A DNA stretch of 64,000 bases from Tardiphaga robiniae (lineage in GTDB: Bacteria > Pseudomonadota > Alphaproteobacteria > Rhizobiales > Xanthobacteraceae): NCBI RefSeq assembly GCF_013359755.1, contig NZ_JABMCJ010000072.1, forward strand, positions 144,456 through 208,455, given 5' to 3'. The notes beneath the pieces are model-generated. The model had not been told where the DNA came from. It made no database searches and saw nothing but the letters and a program-made list of their open reading frames with translations. The position numbers and the translations under genes are program-made. Positions within the stretch are counted from its first letter, which is position 1. Every line of letters begins with the position of its first letter. Shown in pieces: positions 1-8,629 of the stretch.

Positions 1-1268
1 TTGCCGCCCAGCGTGACGAATGCGGTCTCGTTCGCTTCAGGCTTGTTCCAGTAGTTTTGCAGCACCTGCGGGCCGTTGACCACGATCTCGCCGATTGCGT
101 CACTGCCGAGCTCGGTCAGCGTGTCTGGATCGATGATCCGCGCATCCGTCTGATGCACCGGGATGCCGAGGCACTGCCGCCTCGGCACTTCCATCGGATT
201 GATGTGGGTCGGCGACATGGTCTCGGTCATGCCGTAGCCCTCGACGAATTCGAGGCTAAAGCGGGTCTTCAACCGTTCGGCCACCGCCACCGGCATTGCC
301 GCGCCGCCGCCGGTGATGACCTTGAGCTTCGCAAAACACGCTTCACGAAATGTCGGGCTGGAGAGCACGTCGACGATCATGGTCGGCGCCGCGTTCCAGA
401 AGGTAACGCCATGGGCCTCGAACAGATCAGGGATCAGGTCCTTATCCCAGCGCGCCATCAGCATCAGCGTCGCGCCGACCGAGATCGCCGCATTCATCGA
501 GCCCTGCATGCCCGCCACATGAAAGAACGGCTGCGCGCCAGTCAGCACATCGTCGCCACCGAGCCGGTACCAGCGCGCCTGCAGCACTGCCGTGAATAGC
601 ACGCTCGAGTGCAGATGCATGCAGGCCTTCGGCTTGCCCGTGGTGCCGGATGTGTAAGGGAACAGGCAGAGATCGGCTGGCGTCGCGGTCATCGGCGACG
701 GCGTCTCGTTGCGAGCGATCACATAATCCCAGGCGCGCCAACCCGGCGCCGTGGGGCACGATCCGTTTTGCGTCACGCAGGCTGGCAGCGTGTAAGGCGA
801 TGTCTCGGGCACATAGTCGCGATAGTGCGCGACGATGATGCTGTTGATGACGTTGCCAAGCAGCGGTGCAAAAACATCGACGAGATCGCTGCCGACGATC
901 GCCACCGTGGCGCCGCTGTCGGACGCGATATAGTCGAGTTCGGCGGTCTTGTTCATCGGGTTGATCGGCACAACCACGGCGTCGGCCCGCATGACGGCGT
1001 AATACGCGATCACATATTGCGGCGAATTCTGCAGCGCGACCATCACGCGGTCACCGCGCTTCACCCCGCAGATGTTCTGCAGATAGCCGGCAAGCGCGTC
1101 TACCTGCCGTAACAATTCCGCGTAAGTGAGAACTCCGCCGTAGAACAGCGTGGCCGGATGATCCGGCCGCGCTGTCGCCGCCCGTACCAGCGCGTCGTAG
1201 AGGACGCCTTCAGGCAGCGGCAGCGTGTGCGGTTCGCCGGGCGGCCAGAACGGAGAGACAGCATTCAC
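1..1268 (-). CDS. Acyl-CoA synthetase (AMP-binding), C-terminus outside window
   Basis: This ATP-dependent CoA ligase of the ANL superfamily activates a carboxylic acid as acyl-AMP and then as the CoA thioester. About 422 residues are visible. The adenylate P-loop YTSGTTGKPK is clear, as are the later motif EGYGMTET and the stretch GEIVVNGPQVLQNYW; the C-terminal lid domain lies outside the window. The start is a GTG at 1266-1268, chosen because AGGAGG sits 7 bases upstream and the translation begins NAVSPFWPPGE. It is the last visible gene of the minus-strand operon that starts near 8288. Behind an amidohydrolase and an aminotransferase it could activate the acid left after nitrogen removal. 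The family is certain; the substrate is not known. Confidence 0.9.
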   Translation of the reverse strand, partial: MNAVSPFWPPGEPHTLPLPEGVLYDALVRAATARPDHPATLFYGGVLTYAELLRQVDALAGYLQNICGVKRGDRVMVALQNSPQYVIAYYAVMRADAVVVPINPMNKTAELDYIASDSGATVAIVGSDLVDVFAPLLGNVINSIIVAHYRDYVPETSPYTLPACVTQNGSCPTAPGWRAWDYVIARNETPSPMTATPADLCLFPYTSGTTGKPKACMHLHSSVLFTAVLQARWYRLGGDDVLTGAQPFFHVAGMQGSMNAAISVGATLMLMARWDKDLIPDLFEAHGVTFWNAAPTMIVDVLSSPTFREACFAKLKVITGGGAAMPVAVAERLKTRFSLEFVEGYGMTETMSPTHINPMEVPRRQCLGIPVHQTDARIIDPDTLTELGSDAIGEIVVNGPQVLQNYWNKPEANETAFVTLGG

Positions 1269-1303
1269 GGCAAGCCTCCTGACAGGTACATTTCAGCAAT
1301 TAA

Positions 1304-1669
1304 TCAGGCGAAGAAGTGCCACACCTTGGCAATGATCTGCCAGCGGCTATCGATCTTGATGAAGGAAAGTTCGTTGACGAAGCGCTTCGGCAGATACATG
1401 TCCTTGACGCGCGCATGGGCCGTAGTCGGCGATGCCACAGACACGCTCACGATCTCGTCCTCGCGCGGGTCGCCCCGCGACGCCGATGACGGCCGCGCGG
1501 CAACCATGCCCATATAGGTTTCGAGATCGAGATTGACGAGCGTGCCATCGGTTGCCGAGGATAGCCGCACCTGCGGGTGCAACACCCGACGGAAGCCGGC
1601 GACATCGCCGCGATAGAGCGCTTCGAAATAGCCGGCGATGACGGCGCGGATGTCCTGTTCGTCTTGCAT
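1304..1669 (-). CDS. NTF2-like / putative lumazine-binding family protein
   Basis: This is a 121-residue protein with the SnoaL/NTF2-like cone fold pattern. An N-terminal helix (DIRAVIAGYFEALYRGD) is followed by a short HPQVRLSS segment and C-terminal strands ending SRWQIIAKVWHFF. Proteins of the Lumazine_bd_2/DUF4440 type are small ligand-binding or isomerase-like domains and often sit in catabolic operons. The ATG at 1667-1669 gives the usual family length; upstream in-frame codons overlap the aminotransferase gene. It lies 23 bases after the aminotransferase and 35 before the acyl-CoA synthetase, so it is probably co-transcribed with them. No catalytic residues can be assigned and its role is unknown. 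Confidence 0.75.
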   Translation of the reverse strand: MQDEQDIRAVIAGYFEALYRGDVAGFRRVLHPQVRLSSATDGTLVNLDLETYMGMVAARPSSASRGDPREDEIVSVSVASPTTAHARVKDMYLPKRFVNELSFIKIDSRWQIIAKVWHFFA

Positions 1670-1692
1670 CTTCAAGTCTCTGTTGTCGTGTG

Positions 1693-3006
1693 TCAGTTGA
1701 GGTCGCCGGAACGCGCATGTTCCTGGTCGGCAAGTTCGAGTCCGTGGTCGAGCGCTGCGAGCAGCCGCTCGGCATCCTGCTCGCTGATGATCAGCGGCGG
1801 AGCCAGGAACAGCGAGGTCTGCTCGCCGCTGGTGCCAATCACTGCGCCGGCTTCCATCGCCCGCGCGGCGACGCGTGAGGCGATCGGATTTTCCATGGTG
1901 TCGGCGGCCCATGAACGCCAGTCGGGCCCATGTACTTCGACGGTCCAGTGCAGGCCCTGGCCGGCAACGCGGCTGACGCTCGGATGGTTACGCGCGATTT
2001 CGAGCAGGCGCTTCGTGAAGAACACTTCCATGGCGCGCACGCGCGCCAGAATGTCTTCTTCCGTAACCACATTGAGATAGGCGCTGATGGCGGCCATGCT
2101 GATCGGATGGCCGCGGAGCGTGCCGTAGTTCTGCCAGCTCGATCCCTTGAGCTGCTCGACGATCTTCTTCGAGACCACCACTGCGGCAACCGCTGCAGCA
2201 CCACCGCCGAGCGACTTGCCCATGGTGACGATATCCGGACGGCTCTTGGCGCCTTGGAAAGCGAACCAGCGGCCGGAGCGGCCGGCACCGGTGACGACTT
2301 CGTCGGCAATCCAGATCGAATTCGCCTTGGCGGCGTGATCAGCGACCTCGTCCTGATATTCGCCGTCGTAGTAATTGCCACCCTGCGTGTAGTCGATGAT
2401 GGTCGCCGCCGTGTCCGCCAGAATAGTGCCAGCATCGGCGAGAACATCCTTCACCGGCTGGTTGCTCAGCGGCGCGCCAAAGATCGCCCCGTCAGGTGCA
2501 GGCAGGATCTTCACCGGCGCCATCGGGGCCGGCAGACGCGAACCGCCGGCCTGCACGGCGAGCCCACCATGCCAGTGCGGCTGCACAGTCATGCTGCGCG
2601 AGAGACCGACGAGGCCGTGATAGGCGCGCTCGCGCGTCGCCAATGCCGTCTTCTGCGACAGGGCCTGGCACAACGATAGCGCCATGTCGTTGGCCTCGCT
2701 GCCGCTGATGCAGAAGCGCACGCCGCCGACCCAATCCTCTTCGCCCGCAAAGGCCGTGCCGATCAGATCATCGGCAGCTTTCTCGCGACCGATCCAGGTC
2801 CAGCCTTCGTTGACGACCGGCGTATCCGCGGCTGCACGAATGGCTTCCACCATTTTCGGGTGGCGATGACCGAGCCCGCCACCGGTATTGCTGCCGTCGA
2901 TCAGGCGACGCCCATCCTGCAGATGGAAATATACGCCTTCGCCGCCAACCACGGTCAGGGGTGCGCTATCGCCTGCATTGAGGCCCGTCCGCAAAAGTCT
3001 GCTCAT
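1693..3006 (-). CDS. Class III PLP-dependent aminotransferase
   Basis: This 437-residue fold-type I enzyme resembles glutamate-1-semialdehyde aminomutase and omega-amino acid transaminases. Visible marks are the phosphate-binding SGSEAND (101-107), the cofactor Asp in WIADEVVTGAG (D235) and the Schiff-base Lys in TMGKSLGGG (K264), so it should be active. The family moves amino groups from terminal amines, beta-amino acids or omega-amino acids to a keto acid. It starts 28 bases after the end of hyuB, in an operon with an ATP-dependent amidohydrolase. An attractive role is deamination of the amino acid released by ring opening, as 6-aminohexanoate transaminase does in caprolactam degradation. 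That substrate is inferred from gene order only. Confidence 0.88.
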   Translation of the reverse strand: MSRLLRTGLNAGDSAPLTVVGGEGVYFHLQDGRRLIDGSNTGGGLGHRHPKMVEAIRAAADTPVVNEGWTWIGREKAADDLIGTAFAGEEDWVGGVRFCISGSEANDMALSLCQALSQKTALATRERAYHGLVGLSRSMTVQPHWHGGLAVQAGGSRLPAPMAPVKILPAPDGAIFGAPLSNQPVKDVLADAGTILADTAATIIDYTQGGNYYDGEYQDEVADHAAKANSIWIADEVVTGAGRSGRWFAFQGAKSRPDIVTMGKSLGGGAAAVAAVVVSKKIVEQLKGSSWQNYGTLRGHPISMAAISAYLNVVTEEDILARVRAMEVFFTKRLLEIARNHPSVSRVAGQGLHWTVEVHGPDWRSWAADTMENPIASRVAARAMEAGAVIGTSGEQTSLFLAPPLIISEQDAERLLAALDHGLELADQEHARSGDLN

Positions 3007-3034
3007 CGATTATCCTTTTCCTTGCGGAGGTGCA

Positions 3035-4606
3035 TCACGCGCGGCCATAGCCGCCGCCGCCGCACATCTCGATGGTGATGAGATCGTCCCGTTGCAGCAC
3101 GAGGTTCGACTTGCCCTCGACATCGATCACCTCGTCGCCCCGCGTGAGCGTGAGGCGTGCGGTCTTGCCGGGTGCGCCGCCCTTCAGGCCAAACGGGGGA
3201 ATAAGCTTGCGCTCGACGCAACTGGTCAGATGCATGCTCGGCGCAAGGATGCGGTAGCTGCGCACGACACCGTCGCCGCCCGGATAGGCGCCAGCGCCGC
3301 CGGAGCCCCAGCGGATCGCCTGCTGCTCGACGCGAATATTGTAGTTGGCCTCGATGGCCTCCGCCGGCGTGTTGGAGGTGTTCGTCAGGTGCACGCGGGT
3401 CGCAGCGCAGCCGGCGCGGTCATGCCGCGCGCCCTCGCCGCCGGCATGGACCTCGTACAGCATCTTCCACGAGCCATCCTGCCGCGGCTCGGCGAAAGAG
3501 AGCATGCCTGACGTGGTGGCGCCGCCCGACGACAGCCGCTCCGGAATCACATCCTGCATGGCCAGGAAGATCGCATCGACGATGCGCAGCGACGTCTCGT
3601 GATTACCGGCCGCCACCGGCGCGGTGAGACCGGGTTCGAAGATCGAGCCCGGACGGGTGATGATGGTGAGCGGACGCAACGCGCCGCCATTCTGCTGCAT
3701 ATCACGCCCGCTCATGATGCGCGCGCTATAGGCCACCGCGGATTTCGCGATGAAGGACGTCGTATTGCAGAAATTCGAGACCCGGTCGCAACTGCCGGAC
3801 AGATCGAACGTCGCTTCGTCGCCCTTGATCGTGATCTTGACATGGATGCGGGCCGGTTCATCGCCAGGGCCGCCGTCATCGAGGAAATCTTCGCCTTCAT
3901 AGACGCCGTCAGGTAGCCCGAGAATGGCTTCGCGCATTTCGGCTTCGGAGAGATCGTGCAGCCGCGACAGCGCCGCCACGAACATTGCCTTGCCGTGCTG
4001 CTTGCACAATTCGACGATGCGCTTTTCGCCGGCCAGTGTGCAGGCAATCTGGCCGAGCAGATCGCCCTCGCAGGATTCGGGATCGCGGACATTCACCTTG
4101 AGGAACTGGACGATGGCATCGCTGACGCCTGCTGCCGTGGCGATCTTGATCGGCGGAATCCGCAGTGCTTCCTGAAAGGTGTCGATGGCCTTGGCGAGAT
4201 AGCTGCCAGGCCAGGTGCCGCCGATATCGGGCCAATGCGCGAGACTGACGGCGAAAGCGACGATGTCCCCCTCGAAGAACACCGGGCGAACGACCTTAAC
4301 GTCGTTGAGGTGATTGCCGCCGAGCGCGCCGAGATTATAGATCAGCACATCGCCTTCGCTCAGCGTCGCAGCCGGCACGACCTTCAGCAATTCGCGGATC
4401 GTATAGGCCATGGCGCCGAGATGAACGGGGATGTCGCGGCCCTGCCCGACCAGTTCGCCCTGCGCATCGGTGATCGCCGAAGACAGATCACCGGCCTCGC
4501 GCAGCAGCGGTGAACGCGCCGAACGTGTCATCACCAGGCTCATCTCTTCCGCTGCGGCCGACAGGCCATGGCGGATCACCTCGACGGCGAACGGGTCGAG
4601 CTTCAT
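3035..4606 (-). CDS. hyuB: Hydantoinase B / oxoprolinase family subunit
   Basis: This 523-residue protein belongs to the HyuB/5-oxoprolinase B family. With HyuA it forms an ATP-dependent hydrolase of cyclic amides such as N-methylhydantoin, 5-oxoproline or lactams. Family marks are the opening KLDPFAVEVIRHGL, then LREAGDLSSAI, GALGGNHLNDV and GGEGARHDRAGC, and the Gly-rich end MCGGGGYGRA. The ATG at 4604-4606 overlaps the hyuA stop codon in an ATGA, typical of translational coupling, and is preferred to upstream in-frame codons inside hyuA. The length is slightly below that of the best known members but the domain looks complete. The actual ring substrate cannot be read from sequence. Confidence 0.92.
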   Translation of the reverse strand: MKLDPFAVEVIRHGLSAAAEEMSLVMTRSARSPLLREAGDLSSAITDAQGELVGQGRDIPVHLGAMAYTIRELLKVVPAATLSEGDVLIYNLGALGGNHLNDVKVVRPVFFEGDIVAFAVSLAHWPDIGGTWPGSYLAKAIDTFQEALRIPPIKIATAAGVSDAIVQFLKVNVRDPESCEGDLLGQIACTLAGEKRIVELCKQHGKAMFVAALSRLHDLSEAEMREAILGLPDGVYEGEDFLDDGGPGDEPARIHVKITIKGDEATFDLSGSCDRVSNFCNTTSFIAKSAVAYSARIMSGRDMQQNGGALRPLTIITRPGSIFEPGLTAPVAAGNHETSLRIVDAIFLAMQDVIPERLSSGGATTSGMLSFAEPRQDGSWKMLYEVHAGGEGARHDRAGCAATRVHLTNTSNTPAEAIEANYNIRVEQQAIRWGSGGAGAYPGGDGVVRSYRILAPSMHLTSCVERKLIPPFGLKGGAPGKTARLTLTRGDEVIDVEGKSNLVLQRDDLITIEMCGGGGYGRA

Positions 4607-6603
4607 GACATCACCTTCGCGAGATAGAGGTTGCCATTGGCATCCGGCGTCGCCTGCCATTGCGGTGGCAGCACCACGGTGGACCAAGCGTCTTCGATGA
4701 TCGCAGGGCCAATAATGGTGTCGGTCATCGCGCTGCGATCGATCACATCGGTCATCACATCCAGTGCGCCATCGAACGAACAGCGGCGCCTGGGAGTCGC
4801 CATGGTGCGCAGCGCCGTCTTTGGACGGCTGACTTCGGTGGTCGAGGGCTGGCGGGCCTGCGCACGCACGGATTCGATCACGCAGCTCTCGCTGGTCGCA
4901 TAGCCGAACAATTCGCGATGCTTGACGAGGAAGTCCTGCCGCAGCTTGTCGACGTCCAGCGGCATCGTGAACGGCACCGGGATCGCATCGGCCTGCGCGG
5001 CATAGCGCATCAGCGCGACCAGTTCGGTCTGGATCGACGCGCGCGGAATCGCATTGGCCAGCAGAGGTGCAAAGGTCTGCTCGACCAGCGCTTCGATGCG
5101 CTGCGTGACCTTGGCCAGGTCAATTCCGTCCAGCGCCACGCGCAACGTCTGCTGCTGCAGGAAGCTGAAATCCGCAGTCAGACATCCCAGCGCGGAGAAG
5201 GCGCTGGACGCAGCGGGCACCACGATCTCTGTGATCCCGTAGAGTTCGGCGAGGCCCGCCGCATGCATCGGGCCACCACCGCCAAACGCCAACAGCGTAC
5301 AGTCGCGACCATCGATGCCGCGTTCGACCGTCACGCGGCGCAGCGCGCGGGCCATGGTGGCATTCGCGACGCGGATGATGCCGAGCGCGGTCTCAGTAAG
5401 GCTGAGTCCAAGGCCCTGCGCGATCGGCTCGATCACGCGGGCTGCGGCATCGACAGCTATGCCGATGCGGTCGCCGAGCTTGGTTTCGGGGTTGAGATAA
5501 CCGAGCAGCGCATTGGCATCGGTGATGGTCGGCCTGGTGCCGCCACGGCCATAGCAGGCTGGGCCCGGCTCGGAGCCGGCACTTTCCGGCCCGACGGTCA
5601 GACCGCCTGCGCCCGCGCGCACGATGGAGCCACCGCCGGCGCCGATGGAATGCACCGCGAGCATCGGCTGACGCAGCGGGCGATCGCCAAGCATCTTGCC
5701 GTCGGCCATCTCCGCCTGACCATCGACGATGAGGCAGACGTCGGTCGTCGTGCCGCCCATATCGAAAGTGAGCACGCGGGATTTTTTGAGCTGGCGCGCG
5801 ATGCTGACCGAGGCCGCGACGCCGGCGGCCGGGCCAGACATCGCCATCACCAGCGGGCGGCGTTTGACGGCAGAAATCGGGATCATCGCGCCGGCGGAAT
5901 GAAAGACCTGCAGGCCCGGACCGATGGGCAGACGCTCTTCAAGCTCGCTCAGATATTCCACCGCAATTGGCATCGCCGCCGCATTGAACGCCGTCGACGA
6001 CGTGCGCTCATATTCGCGCGCTTCGGGATTGATCTCATGCGACAGCGAGACATGCGGCACGATGGTCTTCAGCCGTTCCGCCAGCATCTGTTCATGGACG
6101 GGATTGGCATAGGCATGCAGCAGCGAGACGGCGACGCTTTCCACGCCGGTCTCCTTCAGCCAGGCGATCAGGCGTTCGATCTCGGCTTCGGCCAGCGGCT
6201 TCAAAACCTGACCTTCATGGTCGAGACGCTCATCGAGCGCGAAGCACAATTCACGCGGCACCAGCGCCTTGGCCTTTGGCGCGATGTCCAGACGATAGAG
6301 ATCGCGGCGGCGATATCTGGCGATCTCCAGAACGTCCTCGAACCCCTTGGTCGCGATCAGGGCGATCCTGGGCAGACGCTCCTCGACGATCGCATTGGTG
6401 ATCCGGGTGGTGCCATGAATGAAACGCTTCACATCGCTCTTGCGCAGGCCGACCGCCTCGATCGCTTCCAGCATCGCCTGCACCGGCGCATGTGGGCGCG
6501 ACGGCACTTTGGCGATCCGCGTCTCTGACGTGTCGCGCCGAATGGCGATGATATCGGTGAAGGTGCCACCGATGTCGGTTCCGATTTCCCAGATATTCGT
6601 CAC
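4603..6603 (-). CDS. hyuA: Hydantoinase A / oxoprolinase family ATPase subunit
   Basis: This 666-residue protein is the ATP-binding partner of HyuB. It has two ASKHA-type phosphate-binding motifs, GTDIGGTFTDI near the N-terminus and TFDMGGTTTDV near residue 285, plus SIGAGGGSI and the hinge FGGGGPMHA. The family phosphorylates a ring carbonyl so that the amide can be hydrolysed. The start has a normal family beginning (NIWEIGTDIGG). The gene follows the solute-binding protein gene by 74 bases and overlaps hyuB by 4. Close relatives include N-methylhydantoinase, acetophenone carboxylase and caprolactamase subunits. The neighbouring class III aminotransferase favours an amide or lactam over a ketone substrate, as an inference. 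Confidence 0.93.
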   Translation of the reverse strand: MTNIWEIGTDIGGTFTDIIAIRRDTSETRIAKVPSRPHAPVQAMLEAIEAVGLRKSDVKRFIHGTTRITNAIVEERLPRIALIATKGFEDVLEIARYRRRDLYRLDIAPKAKALVPRELCFALDERLDHEGQVLKPLAEAEIERLIAWLKETGVESVAVSLLHAYANPVHEQMLAERLKTIVPHVSLSHEINPEAREYERTSSTAFNAAAMPIAVEYLSELEERLPIGPGLQVFHSAGAMIPISAVKRRPLVMAMSGPAAGVAASVSIARQLKKSRVLTFDMGGTTTDVCLIVDGQAEMADGKMLGDRPLRQPMLAVHSIGAGGGSIVRAGAGGLTVGPESAGSEPGPACYGRGGTRPTITDANALLGYLNPETKLGDRIGIAVDAAARVIEPIAQGLGLSLTETALGIIRVANATMARALRRVTVERGIDGRDCTLLAFGGGGPMHAAGLAELYGITEIVVPAASSAFSALGCLTADFSFLQQQTLRVALDGIDLAKVTQRIEALVEQTFAPLLANAIPRASIQTELVALMRYAAQADAIPVPFTMPLDVDKLRQDFLVKHRELFGYATSESCVIESVRAQARQPSTTEVSRPKTALRTMATPRRRCSFDGALDVMTDVIDRSAMTDTIIGPAIIEDAWSTVVLPPQWQATPDANGNLYLAKVMS

Positions 6604-6677
6604 GCGCGTTGGTCCCGCTTTCGTTCAGGGCCGGCGATGCAGCACAAGGGCTACATCGTCGGGTCGTTCGTCTTCGC

Positions 6678-8288
6678 TTACTTGCGGGCGAGATCGCGGA
6701 AGTCGACTTGGCGGTGAAACCAGTAGGTGTAGCCATCGAGTTGCGGGATCGTCACGGCGTCCTGGTTAGCCTGCCACAAGAGCACCAGCGGAATTTCCTT
6801 GACGTATTCCGCGATCATCTGCTTGCCCATCTCATCATACTTGGCCTGATCCTGCTCGAACCGAGCCTGATTGGCCAGTTTCACCACCAGCTCGTCATTC
6901 CAGGAGCTGTAATTCCAGCGCTGGTTACCGGTGAAGAAATTGCGGAAGAAGTAATCGGTGGTCGGCAGCCAGGCGGTGGAACCTTCGGTGAAGAACGGCA
7001 GCTTCTTCTCGGTGATCTGCGTCGACATCTGCGAGTCCGGCAGCTTCTGCACGTCGACCTCAATGTTGAGCTTCGCCAGCGCCTCCTTCAGCAGCGCCGC
7101 CATCGGCTCGGTGACAGCGGCGGAGCCGACATTGATGCTGAAAGTGGTCTTGAAGCCCTTCTCGAAACCGGCTTCAGCCAGAAGCTGCTTGGCCTTGGCC
7201 ATATCGGTCTTCGCCGGCATCGGCTGCGGGAAATCGGCATTCGGCGGCGACGTCCACGATGCGCCGAACAGCGGAAAGCCACGTTTGAAGATTGCTGCGC
7301 TGAACATGTCGTTATAGGGCAGCGCCATGGCGATGGCCTGACGGACCTTGAGATTGTCGAACGGCGCCATCTGCGTGTTGAAGGCGATCATGGTGAAGCC
7401 GTTGGTCTGCGGCGTCGATTCCACCTTGACCTTGCCGCGCTGTTGCAGCGACGGTACGTCGCTGGCCTGCAGATCGATGGCGATGTCGGCATCGCCCTTC
7501 TCGATCAGATTGGCCCGCGTAGCGGGATCGCCGATGGTCTGTTCGATAACGCGCTTGAAGTAAGGAAGCTTGCCGTCACGACCGCTCTTCCAGTTGTCGT
7601 TGCGCTTCAGGATCAACTGTTCACCCGGCTTGAACATCTCGACCGTGTAGGCGCCCGAGCCGGCGGTATTGGTCTTCAGCCATTCCTGAGCCCAGGGATC
7701 TTCGGCTGTCGCATGCTGCTTCGCGAGCTTGCTGTTGAAGATCGGCGCCAGCGGTGTGGCGAGATTGGCCAGCGCCAGACGATCCGCTTTGGGTAGTGTT
7801 ACAGTGATCGTGCGATCATCGACCATCGCGAACTGCTCGGCCTTGGTCAGCGATCCCGTGCCCATTTGCCCTGCAGCAATAGATTTGGCCGTGACGGCAC
7901 GATCGAGCGACCATTTCACGTCTTCTGCGGTGACGGGCGTGCCATCGTGCCACTTGGTATCGCGCAGCTTGAAGGTGATCTTCAGCCCGTCCGGGCTGAC
8001 CTCATAGCTCTCGGCCAATTCGCCGCGGATCTTGCTGCGGTCGAATACCCAGACGCCGTTCTCGTCGCGCTTGCGGTCGAAGGCCACAAGGCGGTCATAG
8101 ATGCTGGTCGAGACGCCGAACGCCTCGCGCGTCGCCCCCGGCGTGGTCGGGTCCAGCGTGGGGATATTGTTACCGGTCACCTGACGCAGCGTCTCCGCAC
8201 GCGTCTGCGCCTGTGCCGCCGCTGGTGTGAGCACCATGAGCAGCACGCTGCCCGTCAATCTCAACAAACGTCCGCGATCAGCCATCAT
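6678..8288 (-). CDS. Extracellular solute-binding protein, family 5 (peptide/nickel type)
   Basis: This 536-residue periplasmic binding protein of the SBP_bac_5 (DppA/OppA-like) family carries a Sec signal peptide of about 27 residues ending AQAQ. Typical family stretches are TWHDGTPVTAEDVKWSLDR-like (here DTKWHDGTPVTAEDVKWS), AIAMALPYNDM and the terminal YWFHRQVDFRDL. Such proteins deliver peptides, opines, amino-sugars or cyclic compounds to an ABC importer. No permease or ATPase lies beside it, so it must share a transporter encoded elsewhere. As the first gene of the hyuAB operon it probably binds that pathway's substrate or a larger precursor. The start is the first of two Met codons; the second would change the protein by one residue. 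Confidence 0.9.
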   Translation of the reverse strand: MMADRGRLLRLTGSVLLMVLTPAAAQAQTRAETLRQVTGNNIPTLDPTTPGATREAFGVSTSIYDRLVAFDRKRDENGVWVFDRSKIRGELAESYEVSPDGLKITFKLRDTKWHDGTPVTAEDVKWSLDRAVTAKSIAAGQMGTGSLTKAEQFAMVDDRTITVTLPKADRLALANLATPLAPIFNSKLAKQHATAEDPWAQEWLKTNTAGSGAYTVEMFKPGEQLILKRNDNWKSGRDGKLPYFKRVIEQTIGDPATRANLIEKGDADIAIDLQASDVPSLQQRGKVKVESTPQTNGFTMIAFNTQMAPFDNLKVRQAIAMALPYNDMFSAAIFKRGFPLFGASWTSPPNADFPQPMPAKTDMAKAKQLLAEAGFEKGFKTTFSINVGSAAVTEPMAALLKEALAKLNIEVDVQKLPDSQMSTQITEKKLPFFTEGSTAWLPTTDYFFRNFFTGNQRWNYSSWNDELVVKLANQARFEQDQAKYDEMGKQMIAEYVKEIPLVLLWQANQDAVTIPQLDGYTYWFHRQVDFRDLARK

Positions 8289-8629
8289 CTGCCACCGTCC
8301 CCTGTCGAACCTCGTTCTGCAAATCTTGGCGCGTCGCGCGCATCCGGATAGAGCCAGACTCGCTGGAAACGACTAGGCCAGATTGCCGGACGCAGCGTAA
8401 CGCGCGAGCGATGGGCCAAGGTGCTTGGTTACAGTGCAAATGCTGCACGCGAATGCAGCAACGATCCCATCGGCGCGCCGATCCATTCAGACGCAGGATG
8501 TGCGGCAGTTATCGCGCTATCGATGGTTCGACGCGATCGCGCCTTGGCGGCGGCCGGGAGCACCCCGCCGAAGATTGCGCAATTCGCGGGCGCGTGACCA
8601 CTGCCGGGAAACGCATATGGCGGATCGGA
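8289..8629. other. Intergenic region upstream of the hyuAB operon
   Basis: No convincing gene lies in these 341 bases between the stop of the MocR gene and the start of the solute-binding protein gene, both on the minus strand. The region should hold the operon promoter and operator. Two inverted repeats stand out at 8439-8458 and 8469-8482. No clear -35/-10 pair could be assigned. Confidence 0.6.
8439..8482. promoter_or_regulatory. Paired inverted repeats, candidate operator of the hyuAB operon
   Basis: A 7-base inverted repeat (TGCTGCA, six-base spacer, TGCAGCA) spans 8439-8458. A perfect 14-base palindrome, ATCGGCGCGCCGAT, lies at 8469-8482. Both sit 150-195 bases upstream of the operon's first start codon, beside the end of a MocR regulator gene. 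They may be binding sites for that regulator. MocR proteins more often use direct repeats, so the link is tentative. Confidence 0.3.

Noticed and set aside
4660..6528. Long open frame (over 600 codons) on the plus strand opposite hyuA
   Set aside because: The minus strand has an unmistakable HyuA protein. The antisense product is His/Arg/Asp-rich low-complexity text with no family motif, as expected from codon bias in GC-rich DNA.
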